Below, one piece after another: positions 15,945-25,673 of a DNA stretch of 64,000 nt. Position numbers and translations under genes: made by a program. Numbering within the stretch: position 1 is the first letter of the stretch; the number at the start of each line of letters is the position of its first letter. The stretch is from Aeromonas veronii bv. veronii (GTDB taxonomy: Bacteria > Pseudomonadota > Gammaproteobacteria > Enterobacterales > Aeromonadaceae): NCBI RefSeq assembly GCF_000820225.1, contig NZ_CDDK01000037.1:101963-165962 (forward strand). Direction: 5' to 3'. Below the pieces are notes generated by a model, which saw nothing but the letters and a program-made list of their open reading frames with translations, had not been told where the DNA came from and did not search any database.

Positions 15945-17081
15945 TCAGGTACGGATATATTTGGCGGTACGGGGGAACGCCTGCTCCTTGGCATCGAACA
16001 GGTAGCAGGCTTCGGCCGGGATACCCACGCTGTAGGTCTGACCGGTCGCCACATCCACATCCGAGGTGGCCTTGACGGTAAAGTCGTGACCATCCACATC
16101 CATATAAACGAAGGACTCGGCCCCCAGGTGCTCGGCCACCTGCACGATCCCGCTCACCTTGCTGTGCGCATGGGGGTGATCCAGCGGCATCAGATGTTCG
16201 GGGCGAATACCCAGCTCCACCTTGTCACCCACAGCGCCAGTGCGGGCATCGACCCGGGCACGCACGGTATCGCCAGAGGTCAACTTGACTAGGCACTCCT
16301 GCTCGCCAATCTCCAACAACTCGCCCGCCAGGAAGTTCATCTTGGGAGAGCCGATAAAGCCCGCCACGAACTTGTTGTCCGGGTTGTGGTAGAGATCCAG
16401 CGGTGAACCGAACTGTTCCAGGTTGGTGGCAGCTTCGGCCTTGAGCGGGCTCAGCACCACAATCTTGTCGGCCAGAGTCATCGCTTCCACCTGATCGTGG
16501 GTCACGTAGATGATGGTGGAGTTGAGCTCCTTGTGCAGCTTGGCGATCTCGATCCGCATCTTGACCCGCAGCGCGGCATCCAGGTTGGAGAGCGGCTCGT
16601 CAAACAGGAACACCTGCGGCTGCTGCACGATGGAGCGACCGATGGCGACCCGCTGACGCTGACCACCGGAGAGCGCCTTGGGCTTTCTGTCCAGCAGCGG
16701 CTCGAGACCCAGGATCTCGGCGGCGCGCATCACCCGCTTGTGGATGTTCTCCTTGTCCATCTTCTTGAGCTTCAGACCAAAGGCCATGTTCTCGTAGATG
16801 TTCATGTGCGGATAGAGGGCGTAGGACTGGAACACCATTCCGACGTTGCGCTCTACCGGCGGCACGTCGTTCATGTAGCGACCGCCGATGGTCAGCTCAC
16901 CGCTGGTGATGTCTTCCAGACCCGCGATCATCCGCAGCAGGGTGGATTTACCGCAGCCTGACGGGCCGACGAAGACAATGAACTCCCCTTCCTTGATGGA
17001 GAGGTTGATGTTGCGCAGGGTGTCCTTGTGAACAGCCGGATCGTAATTTTTGCGAACGTTGTTGAGTACTACTTCAGCCAT
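15945..17081 (-). CDS. malK: Maltose/maltodextrin ABC transporter ATPase MalK
   Basis: This 378-residue cytoplasmic ATPase drives maltodextrin import. It has Walker A (GPSGCGKST), signature LSGGQRQR, Walker B FLFDEPLSNLDA, H-loop VTHDQVEAM, and a C-terminal regulatory domain of about 140 residues that in E. coli binds MalT and EIIA-Glc. It is the last gene of malEFGK, 68 bp after malG with a hairpin between. In enterobacteria malK is divergent from malEFG, so this single-operon arrangement differs. Confidence 0.92.
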   Translation of the reverse strand: MAEVVLNNVRKNYDPAVHKDTLRNINLSIKEGEFIVFVGPSGCGKSTLLRMIAGLEDITSGELTIGGRYMNDVPPVERNVGMVFQSYALYPHMNIYENMAFGLKLKKMDKENIHKRVMRAAEILGLEPLLDRKPKALSGGQRQRVAIGRSIVQQPQVFLFDEPLSNLDAALRVKMRIEIAKLHKELNSTIIYVTHDQVEAMTLADKIVVLSPLKAEAATNLEQFGSPLDLYHNPDNKFVAGFIGSPKMNFLAGELLEIGEQECLVKLTSGDTVRARVDARTGAVGDKVELGIRPEHLMPLDHPHAHSKVSGIVQVAEHLGAESFVYMDVDGHDFTVKATSDVDVATGQTYSVGIPAEACYLFDAKEQAFPRTAKYIRT

Positions 17082-17120
17082 GACGAGCTCCGCTCTTGAA
17101 TCTTTGCAAATCGTGATAGC

Positions 17121-17139
17121 GGGGGGAGTCAGCTCCCCC
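17121..17139 (-). other. Intercistronic hairpin between malG and malK
   Basis: The stem gggggagtc / (agc)tccccc is GC-rich with a tight loop and no T tract. It probably protects the upstream mRNA or lowers expression of malK. Confidence 0.55.
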
Positions 17140-17149
17140 GGCCATAAAC

Positions 17150-18040
17150 TTAACCTTTCACACCACCAGCAGTCAGACCGCCAACCAACCAGCGCTGCGC
17201 CAGCAGGAACACCACTGTGATGGGGAAACCGGAGAGCACTGCGGCCGCCGCGAAATCACCCCACAGATAGTTCTGCGGATAGAGGTACTGCTGGGCCCCG
17301 ACCGCCAGGGTCAGATTGTTCACATCCTGCAGCAGGATGGAGGCCATGGGCACCTCGGTAATGGAGCCGATAAAGGCCAGAATAAACACTACCGCCAGGA
17401 TGGGTACCGACAGGGGCAACAGGATCAGACGGAATGCCTGCCACGGGGTCGCACCGTCGATGGCCGCCGCCTCCTCCAGGGAGGAGTCGATGGTCTCGAA
17501 GTAGCCCTTGATGGTCCAGACGTGGAGGGCAATCCCCCCCATGTACGCCAGGATCAGGCCACCGTGGGTGTTGAGACCCAGCCAGGGGATGTAGTCACCA
17601 ATCTTGTTAAAGAGCGCGTAGATGGCTACCAGCGCCAACACCGCCGGGAACATCTGGAAAATCAGCATGCCCTGCAGGATGGTGGACTTGCCACGAAAAC
17701 GCAGGCGGGCAAAGGCGTAAGCACAAGTGGTGGAGAGCGTCACGATCATCAGGGCAGTGATGCCGGCGATCTTGATGGAGTTCCACAACCAGGTCAGCAC
17801 CGGGAACGGCGGCGGCGTGATGCTGCCGTCGGCGTTGGTGATGGACATGCCCAGCGCCAGCTTCCAGTGATCCAGCGTCGGATTGGAGGGGATGATCTCC
17901 CCTACCGCGAAGTTACCGTTACGGAACGAGATGGCGATAACCATGATCAACGGGAAGATGATCAGCGCCAGGAAGCCCCACATGACCAGGTGGGTTGCCC
18001 ACACCCGGTATTTGACTGATTTGGGTTGTACGATTGCCAT
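17150..18040 (-). CDS. malG: Maltose ABC transporter permease MalG
   Basis: This 296-residue protein is one of two pore subunits of the maltose importer, matching MalG (296) in length. It has six hydrophobic helices and the cytoplasmic EAA motif [23 protein letters not shown], which contacts MalK. The C-terminus ends [11 protein letters not shown], as in MalG where the tail reaches toward the ATPase. It starts 12 bp after malF. Confidence 0.93.
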   Translation of the reverse strand: MAIVQPKSVKYRVWATHLVMWGFLALIIFPLIMVIAISFRNGNFAVGEIIPSNPTLDHWKLALGMSITNADGSITPPPFPVLTWLWNSIKIAGITALMIVTLSTTCAYAFARLRFRGKSTILQGMLIFQMFPAVLALVAIYALFNKIGDYIPWLGLNTHGGLILAYMGGIALHVWTIKGYFETIDSSLEEAAAIDGATPWQAFRLILLPLSVPILAVVFILAFIGSITEVPMASILLQDVNNLTLAVGAQQYLYPQNYLWGDFAAAAVLSGFPITVVFLLAQRWLVGGLTAGGVKG

Positions 18041-18052
18041 GTTGAAGCCTCC

Positions 18053-19705
18053 TTACAGCTGCTTGTCGGCTTTGGACAATTTCAGGTTGAGCAGCGCCAG
18101 CGCACCTACGATGAGGAAGATAGCTGTGGCGATGGCACTGGCCAGACCGTAGTCCTGACCACCCGATCCCTGGAACGCAATCCGGTAGGTATAACTCACC
18201 AGCAAGTCGGTGGTACCAGCCGGGGTGCTGGCGCCGATGATGTCCGGCGCACCGTTGGTCAACAACTGGATAAGCACGAAGTTGTTGAAGTTGAAGGCGA
18301 ACGAGGCAATCAACAGCGGTGTCAGCGGCTTCATCAGCAGCGGCACGGTGATCTTGAAGAAGTTCTGTACCGGGCCGGCACCGTCCATGGCGGACGCTTC
18401 ATAGAGATCTTCCGGAATGGCTTTGAGCAGGCCCATGCAGAGGATCATCATGTAGGGGTAGCCGAGCCAGGTGTTGACAATCAGGATCATCACCTTGGCC
18501 AGGAAGGGGTTGGTATACCAGTCCGGTTTGATGCCAAACGCCGCTTCCAGGAACATGTTGATCTCACCGAAGTTCTGGTTGAACAACCCCTTGAACACCA
18601 GGATGGAGATAAACGCCGGGATCGCATAGGGCAGGATCAACATGACCCGATAGAAACCGCGCCCCTTGAGCTCTTCCCACTGCACCAGACAGGCCAGCAC
18701 CATGCCGATAGCCAAGGTGAAAGCGACGGAGCAGGTTGAGAAGATCACGGTCCAGATGAAGATCTGCAGGAAGGGTGACTGGATGCCCGGATCGGTGACG
18801 ATGCGCGCGAAGTTCTTCCAACCGACGCTCACCACAAAGCCCGGAGCAATGCCCTTGCCGACAAACTGACCCTGTTCGTCGATGTACTGATAGAAGCCGG
18901 TCTCGCCATTGGGCAGCATCAGTTCGCCATTCTGGGTATCACGCAGCAAGTTGCTGTCTTTGATCACCACGCCGGACTTGAGCACGGCACCATCCATCAG
19001 ACGGGTGTAGTGCTGCTTCTGGGCGGCAAACTTGCGCAGACTGCTCAGGGTCAGGTGGGTACCGCCATCCGGCAGCACCAGATCAAGGTCACTCAGGTGA
19101 GTACGATGCTCAACAATGGCGCGGATCGGTGCGGCCTTGCTGGCCGCTTCGCCAGTGAAGGGCTGCAGCTCGACCACTTGCTGGGTGTTCTGCACACGGC
19201 CCTCGCGGGACGCCAGCTCACGGGCCTTGTTGGTCATCAGGGAAACAGGTTGGCTGATAAAGGATTGATCATCCTGTGTCAGCAGCAGCTGGAACTGGCC
19301 GTTGTCGCCACCCAGCAGGGTAAAATCGAATTCACCGCCCGCCACCTTGTAGGTTTTCTTCAGGTGGTAGTCCCGCGCCTGCTCCACGGAGAGCAAGTTG
19401 GACCCCGAATAGTTGGTGAAGGCAATGCCAATGGTGTAGGCAAGAGGGAAGATGATAAACACAACCATGCCCGCAACACCCGGAAAGATGTAGCGATGGG
19501 CATAGGTCTTCTTGTTCATGAAGACATACAGACCGACGGAAACCACCACCAGATCCAGCAGCGCGAATACCCACTCGCCACTGGCGTACATCATCACGGC
19601 TGCGTAGCCGTTGAGGATGGCAACCAGGGCCGCTATGGTCCACTTAAGCCAGGTGTGCTTATCCTTCGGACCGGCATAGGACTCAACAGAAGGTACTACT
19701 TCCAT
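18053..19705 (-). CDS. malF: Maltose ABC transporter permease MalF
   Basis: This 550-residue protein is the larger pore subunit. It carries extra N-terminal helices, a long periplasmic P2 loop (roughly residues 95-300) that contacts MalE, and the EAA motif YEASAMDGAGPVQNFFKITVP. E. coli MalF is 514 residues, so this version is slightly longer. It follows malE after a strong hairpin, which should leave malE in excess. Confidence 0.92.
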   Translation of the reverse strand: MEVVPSVESYAGPKDKHTWLKWTIAALVAILNGYAAVMMYASGEWVFALLDLVVVSVGLYVFMNKKTYAHRYIFPGVAGMVVFIIFPLAYTIGIAFTNYSGSNLLSVEQARDYHLKKTYKVAGGEFDFTLLGGDNGQFQLLLTQDDQSFISQPVSLMTNKARELASREGRVQNTQQVVELQPFTGEAASKAAPIRAIVEHRTHLSDLDLVLPDGGTHLTLSSLRKFAAQKQHYTRLMDGAVLKSGVVIKDSNLLRDTQNGELMLPNGETGFYQYIDEQGQFVGKGIAPGFVVSVGWKNFARIVTDPGIQSPFLQIFIWTVIFSTCSVAFTLAIGMVLACLVQWEELKGRGFYRVMLILPYAIPAFISILVFKGLFNQNFGEINMFLEAAFGIKPDWYTNPFLAKVMILIVNTWLGYPYMMILCMGLLKAIPEDLYEASAMDGAGPVQNFFKITVPLLMKPLTPLLIASFAFNFNNFVLIQLLTNGAPDIIGASTPAGTTDLLVSYTYRIAFQGSGGQDYGLASAIATAIFLIVGALALLNLKLSKADKQL

Positions 19706-19746
19706 GCCAATTAACCTTTATAACGCCAAGAGAGATTTGAGAGAGT

Positions 19747-19767
19747 GGGAGGCCGTGACGGCCTCCC
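19747..19767 (-). other. Intercistronic hairpin between malE and malF
   Basis: A 9-bp GC-rich stem (gggaggccg / cggcctccc) with a three-base loop lies 14 bp past malE. Without a T tract it likely acts as an mRNA-stabilising or attenuating structure, as the repeat between malE and malF does in E. coli. Confidence 0.65.
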
Positions 19768-19780
19768 GGGTAGTGCGTGC

Positions 19781-20962
19781 TTACTGAACGATACGCTTGG
19801 CAGCGGTATCCAGAGCTTCGTCAACACCCTGACGACCGGAGGTCACGTTCTTGAGGGCAGTTTCGAAGGAAGACCAGAAACGGCTCATCTCGGGAACGGA
19901 TGGCATCGGCTCGCCAGCCTGGGCGTTCAGCATGGTGGCCTTGATGTGCGGATCGGATTCCAGGGTCTTCTGGAAGGATTTCAGCGCAACGGCACCCAGC
20001 GGCTTGTCGGCGTTAACCGGCGCCAGACCGGCATCGGTCAGCAGGTAGTTTTCCAAGAACTCGATAGCCAGATCCTTGTTCGGGCTGGCGGCGTTGATGG
20101 TGGCACCCAGTACGCCAACGAAGGCTTTGGCCGGCTTGCCGTTCAGGGTCGGCAGCGGCGCTACGCCGTACTTGATGCCGCTCTTGTCCAGGTTGCTCCA
20201 GGCCCAGGGACCGTTGATCATCATGGCCACTTCGCCCTTGTTGAACTTGGCGTCCATCACACCGTAGTCGATGCCTTTTTCCAGGTGACCGGACTTGATC
20301 ATCTCGGAGATGTAGCCCACGCCCATCTTGGCACCTGCGTTGTTCACGCCGGTATCTTTGACGTCATAACCGGTAGCGGTTTTCTTGAAGGCGTAACCAC
20401 CGTTGGCAGCCACCAGCGGATAGCTGAAGTACGGGGTGTCATAAGCCCACATGATGGCGCGCTTGCCGTTTTTCTTCAGAGTCTCGTCAATCTTGGCGAT
20501 CTCTTCGAAGGTTTTCGGCGGCTCGGGCAGCAGGTCTTTGTTATAGATCAGGCTGACAGCTTCCATGGCAACCGGGTAGCCATAGGTTTTGCCATCAACA
20601 GTCATGGCATCCCATGCCAGCTGTTCAAATTTGCCTTTGGTGGCAGCGTTCGGCGTTACCGGAACCAGCAAACCGGCTTTGACCCACTCACCGTAACGGT
20701 CGTGAGCCCAGAAGAAGATGTCCGGGCCGTTGCCAGTGGCGGCGGCTTGCTGGAATTTCACTTCAACCTGATCCGGGTGAGCCACAGTAACCTTGATGCC
20801 GGTTTCTGCTTCAAACTTCTTACCCACTTCAGCCAGACCGTTGTATCCCTTGTCACCGTTGATCCAGATGGTCAGCTGGCCTTCATCGATGGCAGCAGTA
20901 GCAGAGCAAGCGACGCCAAGAGTGGCCAGACCGATCAGGGATGACAGCAATTTCTTTTTCAT
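19781..20962 (-). CDS. malE: Maltose/maltodextrin-binding periplasmic protein MalE
   Basis: This 393-residue binding protein has a signal peptide ending SATAA before [19 protein letters not shown], nearly the same mature start as E. coli MalE ([20 protein letters not shown]). Other blocks are [32 protein letters not shown] and AVALKSF. It traps maltose and maltodextrins in the periplasm for MalFGK2. It is the first gene of the operon, and its promoter lies in the repeat-rich region upstream. Confidence 0.95.
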   Translation of the reverse strand: MKKKLLSSLIGLATLGVACSATAAIDEGQLTIWINGDKGYNGLAEVGKKFEAETGIKVTVAHPDQVEVKFQQAAATGNGPDIFFWAHDRYGEWVKAGLLVPVTPNAATKGKFEQLAWDAMTVDGKTYGYPVAMEAVSLIYNKDLLPEPPKTFEEIAKIDETLKKNGKRAIMWAYDTPYFSYPLVAANGGYAFKKTATGYDVKDTGVNNAGAKMGVGYISEMIKSGHLEKGIDYGVMDAKFNKGEVAMMINGPWAWSNLDKSGIKYGVAPLPTLNGKPAKAFVGVLGATINAASPNKDLAIEFLENYLLTDAGLAPVNADKPLGAVALKSFQKTLESDPHIKATMLNAQAGEPMPSVPEMSRFWSSFETALKNVTSGRQGVDEALDTAAKRIVQ

Positions 20963-21297
20963 GAGCCTTTCCTTGTATTAGTTCCGCGCTGTAAGAGCAT
21001 TGTGTGCGAGATGAATATTATCCCAAGCGGCAAACGGCTCACATGACGCAACTCGCATTTTTGAAATGCAATTACGTATTTCCTTCCAGAAAGTTTTGAA
21101 AACATTTTCTTATTTCAGGGAATTACGGCCATTTATCGGCTTAATTCCAGACAACCACAGAATAATAATTACCAAAATGAAATAAAATTTCATGAGTGAA
21201 AGGGTTTTCACCTCAATGAAAACCCTTTCAGGTGGTTTATTTTGTTTGATTTGTTAACAAAGTACCGCGCCAGTTTCGAGGTCTGCCCGGGCGCAAT
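20963..21297 (-). promoter_or_regulatory. malE promoter region with three operator-like palindromes
   Basis: This AT-rich stretch has a perfect 14-bp inverted repeat at 21197-21210 and 21217-21230 (TGAAAGGGTTTTCA, six-base spacer, TGAAAACCCTTTCA). Each arm is itself near-palindromic, and a third relative, TGAAAACATTTTCT, lies at 21097-21110. I find no GGATGA-type MalT boxes. The sites look like LacI-family operators, though the paired arms could also fold as one hairpin. Confidence 0.55.
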
Positions 21298-21333
21298 AAA
21301 AAAAGAGACCCCGCCGGGGCGGAGTCTCTTTTT
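21298..21333 (-). terminator. Terminator of yejK
   Basis: A long stem (aaaaagagac-ccgcc / ggcgg-gtctcttttt, one mismatch) with a small loop and terminal T run lies 38 bp beyond the yejK stop. Confidence 0.85.
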
Positions 21334-21370
21334 GCCAGAAATGACGAGTTGATCACACTCGGGAGCATGA

Positions 21371-22420
21371 CTACGACTGGCGCAGCAGCTGATCCTTGAG
21401 ATTGGGCGGCACACCCTTGATGGTCAGGGTGTCGGTCTGAGGGTCGTAAAAGATCCGGCTGTTCAACAGCTTCTGCTCAAAGCTCAGAGTCAGACCGCCG
21501 CCGGAGCCGACAAACTTGGTCAAACCACGCAAGGTAGAGCGATCCGCCGGGAAACGCTCTTCCAGCTCATACTCCTGACCGATAAAGCTGTAAAAATCGA
21601 GGTCACCGTCGCCGGGCAATTCTGCAGACAACTCCTTGATTTCGATCTCTTCACCGGCGCTCGCCTGTTCGGTGCAATATTTGAAGACCTGCTTTTTATA
21701 GTCATTGCGCTCGGTCGGTTCAAGCTGACGACTGTCGCAATAATCTTCTACCGCCTGTAGCAAGCCTTTATTTTGTACCTTGGCATCCATACCCTCGCGG
21801 GCACCCAGCAGATCCATAAAGAAGTCGCCCAGTTTGCGACCAATACGCCCCTTGCTGAAGGTGATATAGCGGCGCGAATCCGGTTGGGTTTTCCATTCGG
21901 TCAAATCAATGCGGGCCACCAGATTGAGTTTGCCGATATCCAGATACTGGATATGGCGCAATTCCAGCGCTTCGCTGACGGTGACGCTCTCCTTGCCCTC
22001 CAGCAGGGCAATCAGCAGATAATCGACCCCGACGTAGTTATATTTGGCAAACAGCAGCACCCCCTGCTCATCGAGGGCGTGCTCCACCAGCTGCTTGACC
22101 AGCATCTGGGTCACGGTGACCGAGAAGGGGACGAATTCGGTCTGCTCGTCGAGCAGTTGTTCGAGGGCGATACGAAACGCGGGTGAAGGCTGCTTGGGAG
22201 CCTCTTCACCGTCGGCCAGCTCGGCGACGGCGGCCTCGGGGTCGGCAAAGAAGCCAAAGCCCTTGCCGCCCTTGCCGTTGTAGATCCGATGCAGTTCCGC
22301 CATCAGTCCCTGTACCGCCTCATCAGGGGGCAGGGTCTGGCTGCGGGTATCGGCGTGGGGTTGACCATCGCCGCCCTGGCGCAAGGAGTGAAGAATGATC
22401 TTGTCGATATCGAGACTCAT
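21371..22420 (-). CDS. yejK: Nucleoid-associated protein YejK/NdpA
   Basis: This 349-residue protein is a nucleoid-associated 37-kDa-like protein of unknown detailed role. The start MSLDIDKIILHSLRQ at 22420 matches family N-termini; the open frame runs much further upstream but overlaps the divergent yejL and yejM genes. The C-terminal half (FIGQEYELEERFPADRSTLRGLTKFVGSGGG) is the best conserved part. Divergence from yejL/yejM repeats the E. coli yej arrangement. Confidence 0.9.
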   Translation of the reverse strand: MSLDIDKIILHSLRQGGDGQPHADTRSQTLPPDEAVQGLMAELHRIYNGKGGKGFGFFADPEAAVAELADGEEAPKQPSPAFRIALEQLLDEQTEFVPFSVTVTQMLVKQLVEHALDEQGVLLFAKYNYVGVDYLLIALLEGKESVTVSEALELRHIQYLDIGKLNLVARIDLTEWKTQPDSRRYITFSKGRIGRKLGDFFMDLLGAREGMDAKVQNKGLLQAVEDYCDSRQLEPTERNDYKKQVFKYCTEQASAGEEIEIKELSAELPGDGDLDFYSFIGQEYELEERFPADRSTLRGLTKFVGSGGGLTLSFEQKLLNSRIFYDPQTDTLTIKGVPPNLKDQLLRQS

Positions 22421-22493
22421 GTCACAAAGCCATAGTGTTAGCCGAAAGGGTGAAGTATTATAAGGCGCTTTGAACCGAGATGAACTGAAGATT

Positions 22494-22721
22494 ATGCCTA
22501 TCGTATCAAAGTACAATAACGAGCAATTTGACGCCCTGATGAACGACCTGATCACCGCGCTGGAAAAGCATAAAGCGCCGGTGGATCTCAGCCTTATGGT
22601 GCTTGGCAATCTGACCACCAATATCATCAACGGTATGGCACCGGCCCAGCGCCAGGCCATCACTGAAAAGTTTGTCCAGGCCCTGACCGCATCGGTCGAT
22701 AATCGCCACGACGCACACTGA
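22494..22721 (+). CDS. yejL: DUF1414 protein YejL
   Basis: This 75-residue protein carries the conserved core [20 protein letters not shown] followed by APAQRQAI, as in E. coli YejL. The start [11 protein letters not shown] at 22494 fits relatives; eight further codons lie upstream in frame. No activity is known. It sits between yejK (divergent) and yejM (47 bp downstream, same strand), the classic yej order. Confidence 0.88.
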   Translation: MPIVSKYNNEQFDALMNDLITALEKHKAPVDLSLMVLGNLTTNIINGMAPAQRQAITEKFVQALTASVDNRHDAH

Positions 22722-22768
22722 GTCCCCGACTCTGTTGATTTGACGTTTCTCAACGCAGATGGATCACT

Positions 22769-24619
22769 ATGGTCGAAACCGGTAACCCCTATCGTGATAA
22801 TGTCTCTCGCCTGATCACCTGGGGGCATTGGTTCTCCTTCTTCAACATTATTCTGGCCATGCTCATCGCCACCCGTTATCTGGGTGCCATCAGCTGGCCA
22901 TCGACCACGCTTGGCGTGATCTATCTCGTTGTAAGCTGGATTGGCCACTTCTCGTTTCTGAGTTTTGTCACCTACCTGTTGACGATCTTCCCGCTCAGCT
23001 TCGTGCTGCCCAAGGAGAAGTCGTTGCGGTTCATCTCGGCCATCATCGCTACCCTGGCGCTGGTGCTGCTGCTGATCGACACCCAGGTATTCCGGCTGTT
23101 CAAGTTCCACCTCAACAGTCAGGTATGGCAGTTGCTGCTGGATCAGGCGCAAACCGAAGAGGGCTCAATCTGGAGCATCATCTTCGTTGCCGTGCCCACC
23201 ATCTTCCTGCTGCAACTGCTGCTGTCGGCCTATGTCTGGCGCAAGATCAACAAGCGCAAGCGCCGCCAGTACGGCAATCAGGTGGGGCTGGCCCTGCTGA
23301 TCTGCTTTATTCTGACCCACGTGGTCAACAGCTGGGCGGATGCGACCCTCTATCAGCCGATCACCATGCAGAGAGCCAATTTCCCCCTCTCCTACCCCAT
23401 GACGGCCCGCTCCTTCCTGGCCAAACATGGCTGGCTGGATCTGGATCAGTACGAGAAGCAGGCGGCCTCCCAGGGTGATAACAGCGACAGCCGGATGCAC
23501 TATCCGCTGCGCCCGCTCAACGTCAACGCCCCCCTGACTCACAACAATCTGCTGATTGTGGTGGTCGATTCGCTGCGCTTTGACATGCTCAACAACATCA
23601 ACATGCCCAATCTGCAGCGCTATGCGGATCAGCATCTGACGTTCCGCAATCACCTGAGTGGCGGCAACGACGACCTGATGGGCATGTTCAGCCTCTTCTA
23701 CGGGTTGCCCGGTCACTACTACAAGGACATCAGCAGCGACAAGCGTCCGCCGGTGCTGTTCGACGAGATGCTGCGCCAGGATTACCAGTTCGGGCTGTTC
23801 GGCGCGATGGAAGATGCCCAGAAGTATCGCAAGAGCATCCTCGCCGGTCTGCGCAAACAGGTGTTTGTCTCCGAACAGAGTGACGATGGCAAGCTGCTAA
23901 CCGACTGGCAGCAATGGCTGGAGAAGCGCTCTCCCGAGCGTCCCTGGTTCTCGCTGGTCTATCTCTCGAGCCCCGGCGACTACCAGTTGCCCGCTACCAT
24001 GAAGGGGCCGTTCCAGCCGGAGCTCGCCAACTTCAATCCGGCGACCGCCTATCGGGCGGAGAACCTGCAAAAACTGGAGAACCGCTACAAGAACTCGGTC
24101 TTCTATACCGACCAGTTGCTTGAGCAGATGCTGACCAAATTGCAGTCGCAGGGGATGGACAGCAACACCATCGTTGTCATCACCTCCAACCACGGCCAGG
24201 AGTTCAACGACACCCGCAGCAACAGCTGGGGCGCAGGCAGCAACTACTCACCCTATCAGGTGCAGGTACCGCTGGTACTGGCCTGGCCGGGGCGTGGCAG
24301 TGACGTTCGGGAACAACCAAGCAGCCATTTCGATCTGGCGCCGACCCTGATGCAGGGGATGCTGGGCGTGCGCAATCCGGCGCGCGATTACAGCGTTGGC
24401 CGCTCGCTGTTTGATACCAGCCCGCGCAACTGGCTGCTGGCCGGGGATCAGAACGACTTTGCCATCTATGAAGGGGACACCATCACCCACTTCAACAAGC
24501 AGGGTGACTTCGAACTGCTGGAACGCAACAGCTATCGCCCGATCAAGCACGGCACCCCGGATATGGGCGCCATGATCCAGGTGATGAACGAGCTCAACCG
24601 CTTCTATCGCAACCAGTGA
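22769..24619 (+). CDS. yejM: Inner-membrane LPS-homeostasis protein YejM/PbgA
   Basis: This 616-residue protein has five N-terminal helices, a basic linker near NKRKRRQYGN, and a periplasmic sulfatase-like domain (LLIVVVDSLRFDMLNNINMP onward). PbgA/LapC senses periplasmic LPS and restrains LapB-FtsH proteolysis of LpxC. The sulfatase-like fold in this family is generally thought inactive. E. coli YejM has 586 residues, so this is slightly longer. It ends at a strong terminator. Confidence 0.92.
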   Translation: MVETGNPYRDNVSRLITWGHWFSFFNIILAMLIATRYLGAISWPSTTLGVIYLVVSWIGHFSFLSFVTYLLTIFPLSFVLPKEKSLRFISAIIATLALVLLLIDTQVFRLFKFHLNSQVWQLLLDQAQTEEGSIWSIIFVAVPTIFLLQLLLSAYVWRKINKRKRRQYGNQVGLALLICFILTHVVNSWADATLYQPITMQRANFPLSYPMTARSFLAKHGWLDLDQYEKQAASQGDNSDSRMHYPLRPLNVNAPLTHNNLLIVVVDSLRFDMLNNINMPNLQRYADQHLTFRNHLSGGNDDLMGMFSLFYGLPGHYYKDISSDKRPPVLFDEMLRQDYQFGLFGAMEDAQKYRKSILAGLRKQVFVSEQSDDGKLLTDWQQWLEKRSPERPWFSLVYLSSPGDYQLPATMKGPFQPELANFNPATAYRAENLQKLENRYKNSVFYTDQLLEQMLTKLQSQGMDSNTIVVITSNHGQEFNDTRSNSWGAGSNYSPYQVQVPLVLAWPGRGSDVREQPSSHFDLAPTLMQGMLGVRNPARDYSVGRSLFDTSPRNWLLAGDQNDFAIYEGDTITHFNKQGDFELLERNSYRPIKHGTPDMGAMIQVMNELNRFYRNQ

Positions 24620-24645
24620 AGCGCCCGTTGATGGCTTGCTACCAT

Positions 24646-24675
24646 AAAAAACGCCCCGAATTCGGGGCGTTTTTC
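24646..24675. terminator. Terminator after yejM
   Basis: The stem aaaaaacgccccgaa / ttcggggcgttttt is perfect, with A and T flanks. It lies between convergent genes. Confidence 0.9.
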
Positions 24676-24704
24676 GTTGTATAGCCGTGCCACATTCACG
24701 ACTG

Positions 24705-25571
24705 TTAGCCACCCCACCCTTGCGGGTACTTGTAGCCGACGAAACGCTTGGCTGCATAGGCTTTGAAAGCCGCCGAGTTGTAGGCCGCCGCCACATCTTT
24801 GGCAAACGGCTGCTCCGCATCTGCGCTTTTCACCACCACCCAGTTGATAAAATCGTAGCTGCGCTCCAGAAACAGTCCTTCACTGAACGGGATTCCGCTG
24901 GAGGCGGCATAATTACCGTTGATCACCGAGAAGTCCACATCCTCCCGCGAGCGGGGCAACTGCGCGGCTTCCAGCAGTACCAGCTTGAGATTGTGCGGAT
25001 TGTTCACCACATCAAACTCGCTCGCTTTTAGCGGGTTTATCCCCTCCTTGAGAGTGAGCCAACCAAGATCCTGCAGCATCAGCAGCGCCCGCGCCTGATT
25101 GGTGGGATCGTTGGGGATGGCCACCGTGCTCCCCTCTTTCATCTTGTCGAGTGCTGCCAACTTGCCGGAATAGAGTCCCATCGGACCGGTTGGCACCTGG
25201 GTAATGGGCGCCAGCGACAAGCCGCGATCTTTGGCAAAACTCTCCAGATAAGGTTTGTGCTGGAAACAGTTCACATCCAGTGATCCGTCAGCCAGAGCAA
25301 TATTGGGAGTCACATAGTCGGTGAACTCCACCAGCTTGACCTTATACCCCTTGGCCTCCAGCTGCGGCTTGATGGAGTCGGTCACCATGTCGGCAAAATC
25401 CCCCACCGTGGTACCAATCACAATCTCCTGTTTGGTCGGCAAGGACGCATCGGCGGCAACCGCGGAAAAAGAGAGGCTCCCGACCGCTATCGCGGCAATA
25501 AAGGTGCTGGCGCCAGCAGTGGCGCGCAAGGAAGCAGTCAAAGGAGAAGATAAGAAGGAACGAAACGGCAT
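24705..25571 (-). CDS. Orphan NlpA/MetQ-family binding protein
   Basis: This 288-residue protein matches the NlpA/MetQ family, which binds methionine or its derivatives (EIVIGTTVGDFADMV, VNCFQHKPYLESF, IPNDPTNQARAL). Its N-terminus ends SFSAVAA without a lipobox Cys, so it should be a soluble periplasmic protein rather than a lipoprotein like E. coli MetQ. No MetN or MetI gene is nearby. MetJ-like boxes lie 79-102 bp upstream of the start, consistent with a methionine-related ligand. The start has GGGAG just upstream. Confidence 0.85.
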   Translation of the reverse strand: MPFRSFLSSPLTASLRATAGASTFIAAIAVGSLSFSAVAADASLPTKQEIVIGTTVGDFADMVTDSIKPQLEAKGYKVKLVEFTDYVTPNIALADGSLDVNCFQHKPYLESFAKDRGLSLAPITQVPTGPMGLYSGKLAALDKMKEGSTVAIPNDPTNQARALLMLQDLGWLTLKEGINPLKASEFDVVNNPHNLKLVLLEAAQLPRSREDVDFSVINGNYAASSGIPFSEGLFLERSYDFINWVVVKSADAEQPFAKDVAAAYNSAAFKAYAAKRFVGYKYPQGWGG

Positions 25572-25649
25572 AGGGACTCCCTGTCAGGTACGCATCAAGC
25601 TATGGGACTGCGGCGGGGGGTCTCTCAGAGATTAGGCCCCTCAAACCGC

Positions 25650-25673
25650 AGCAATCTAGCCATCCAAACGGCT
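25650..25673 (-). promoter_or_regulatory. Three tandem MetJ-box-like octamers
   Basis: AGCAATCT, AGCCATCC and AAACGGCT follow one another without gaps and match the MetJ octamer AGACGTCT at 5, 5 and 6 of 8 positions. Tandem weak octamers are how MetJ binds. They lie upstream of the NlpA/MetQ-family gene. Confidence 0.5.

Noticed and set aside
22421..23152. N-terminal extension of yejK
   Set aside because: It would overlap divergent yejL and yejM; the family start lies at 22420.
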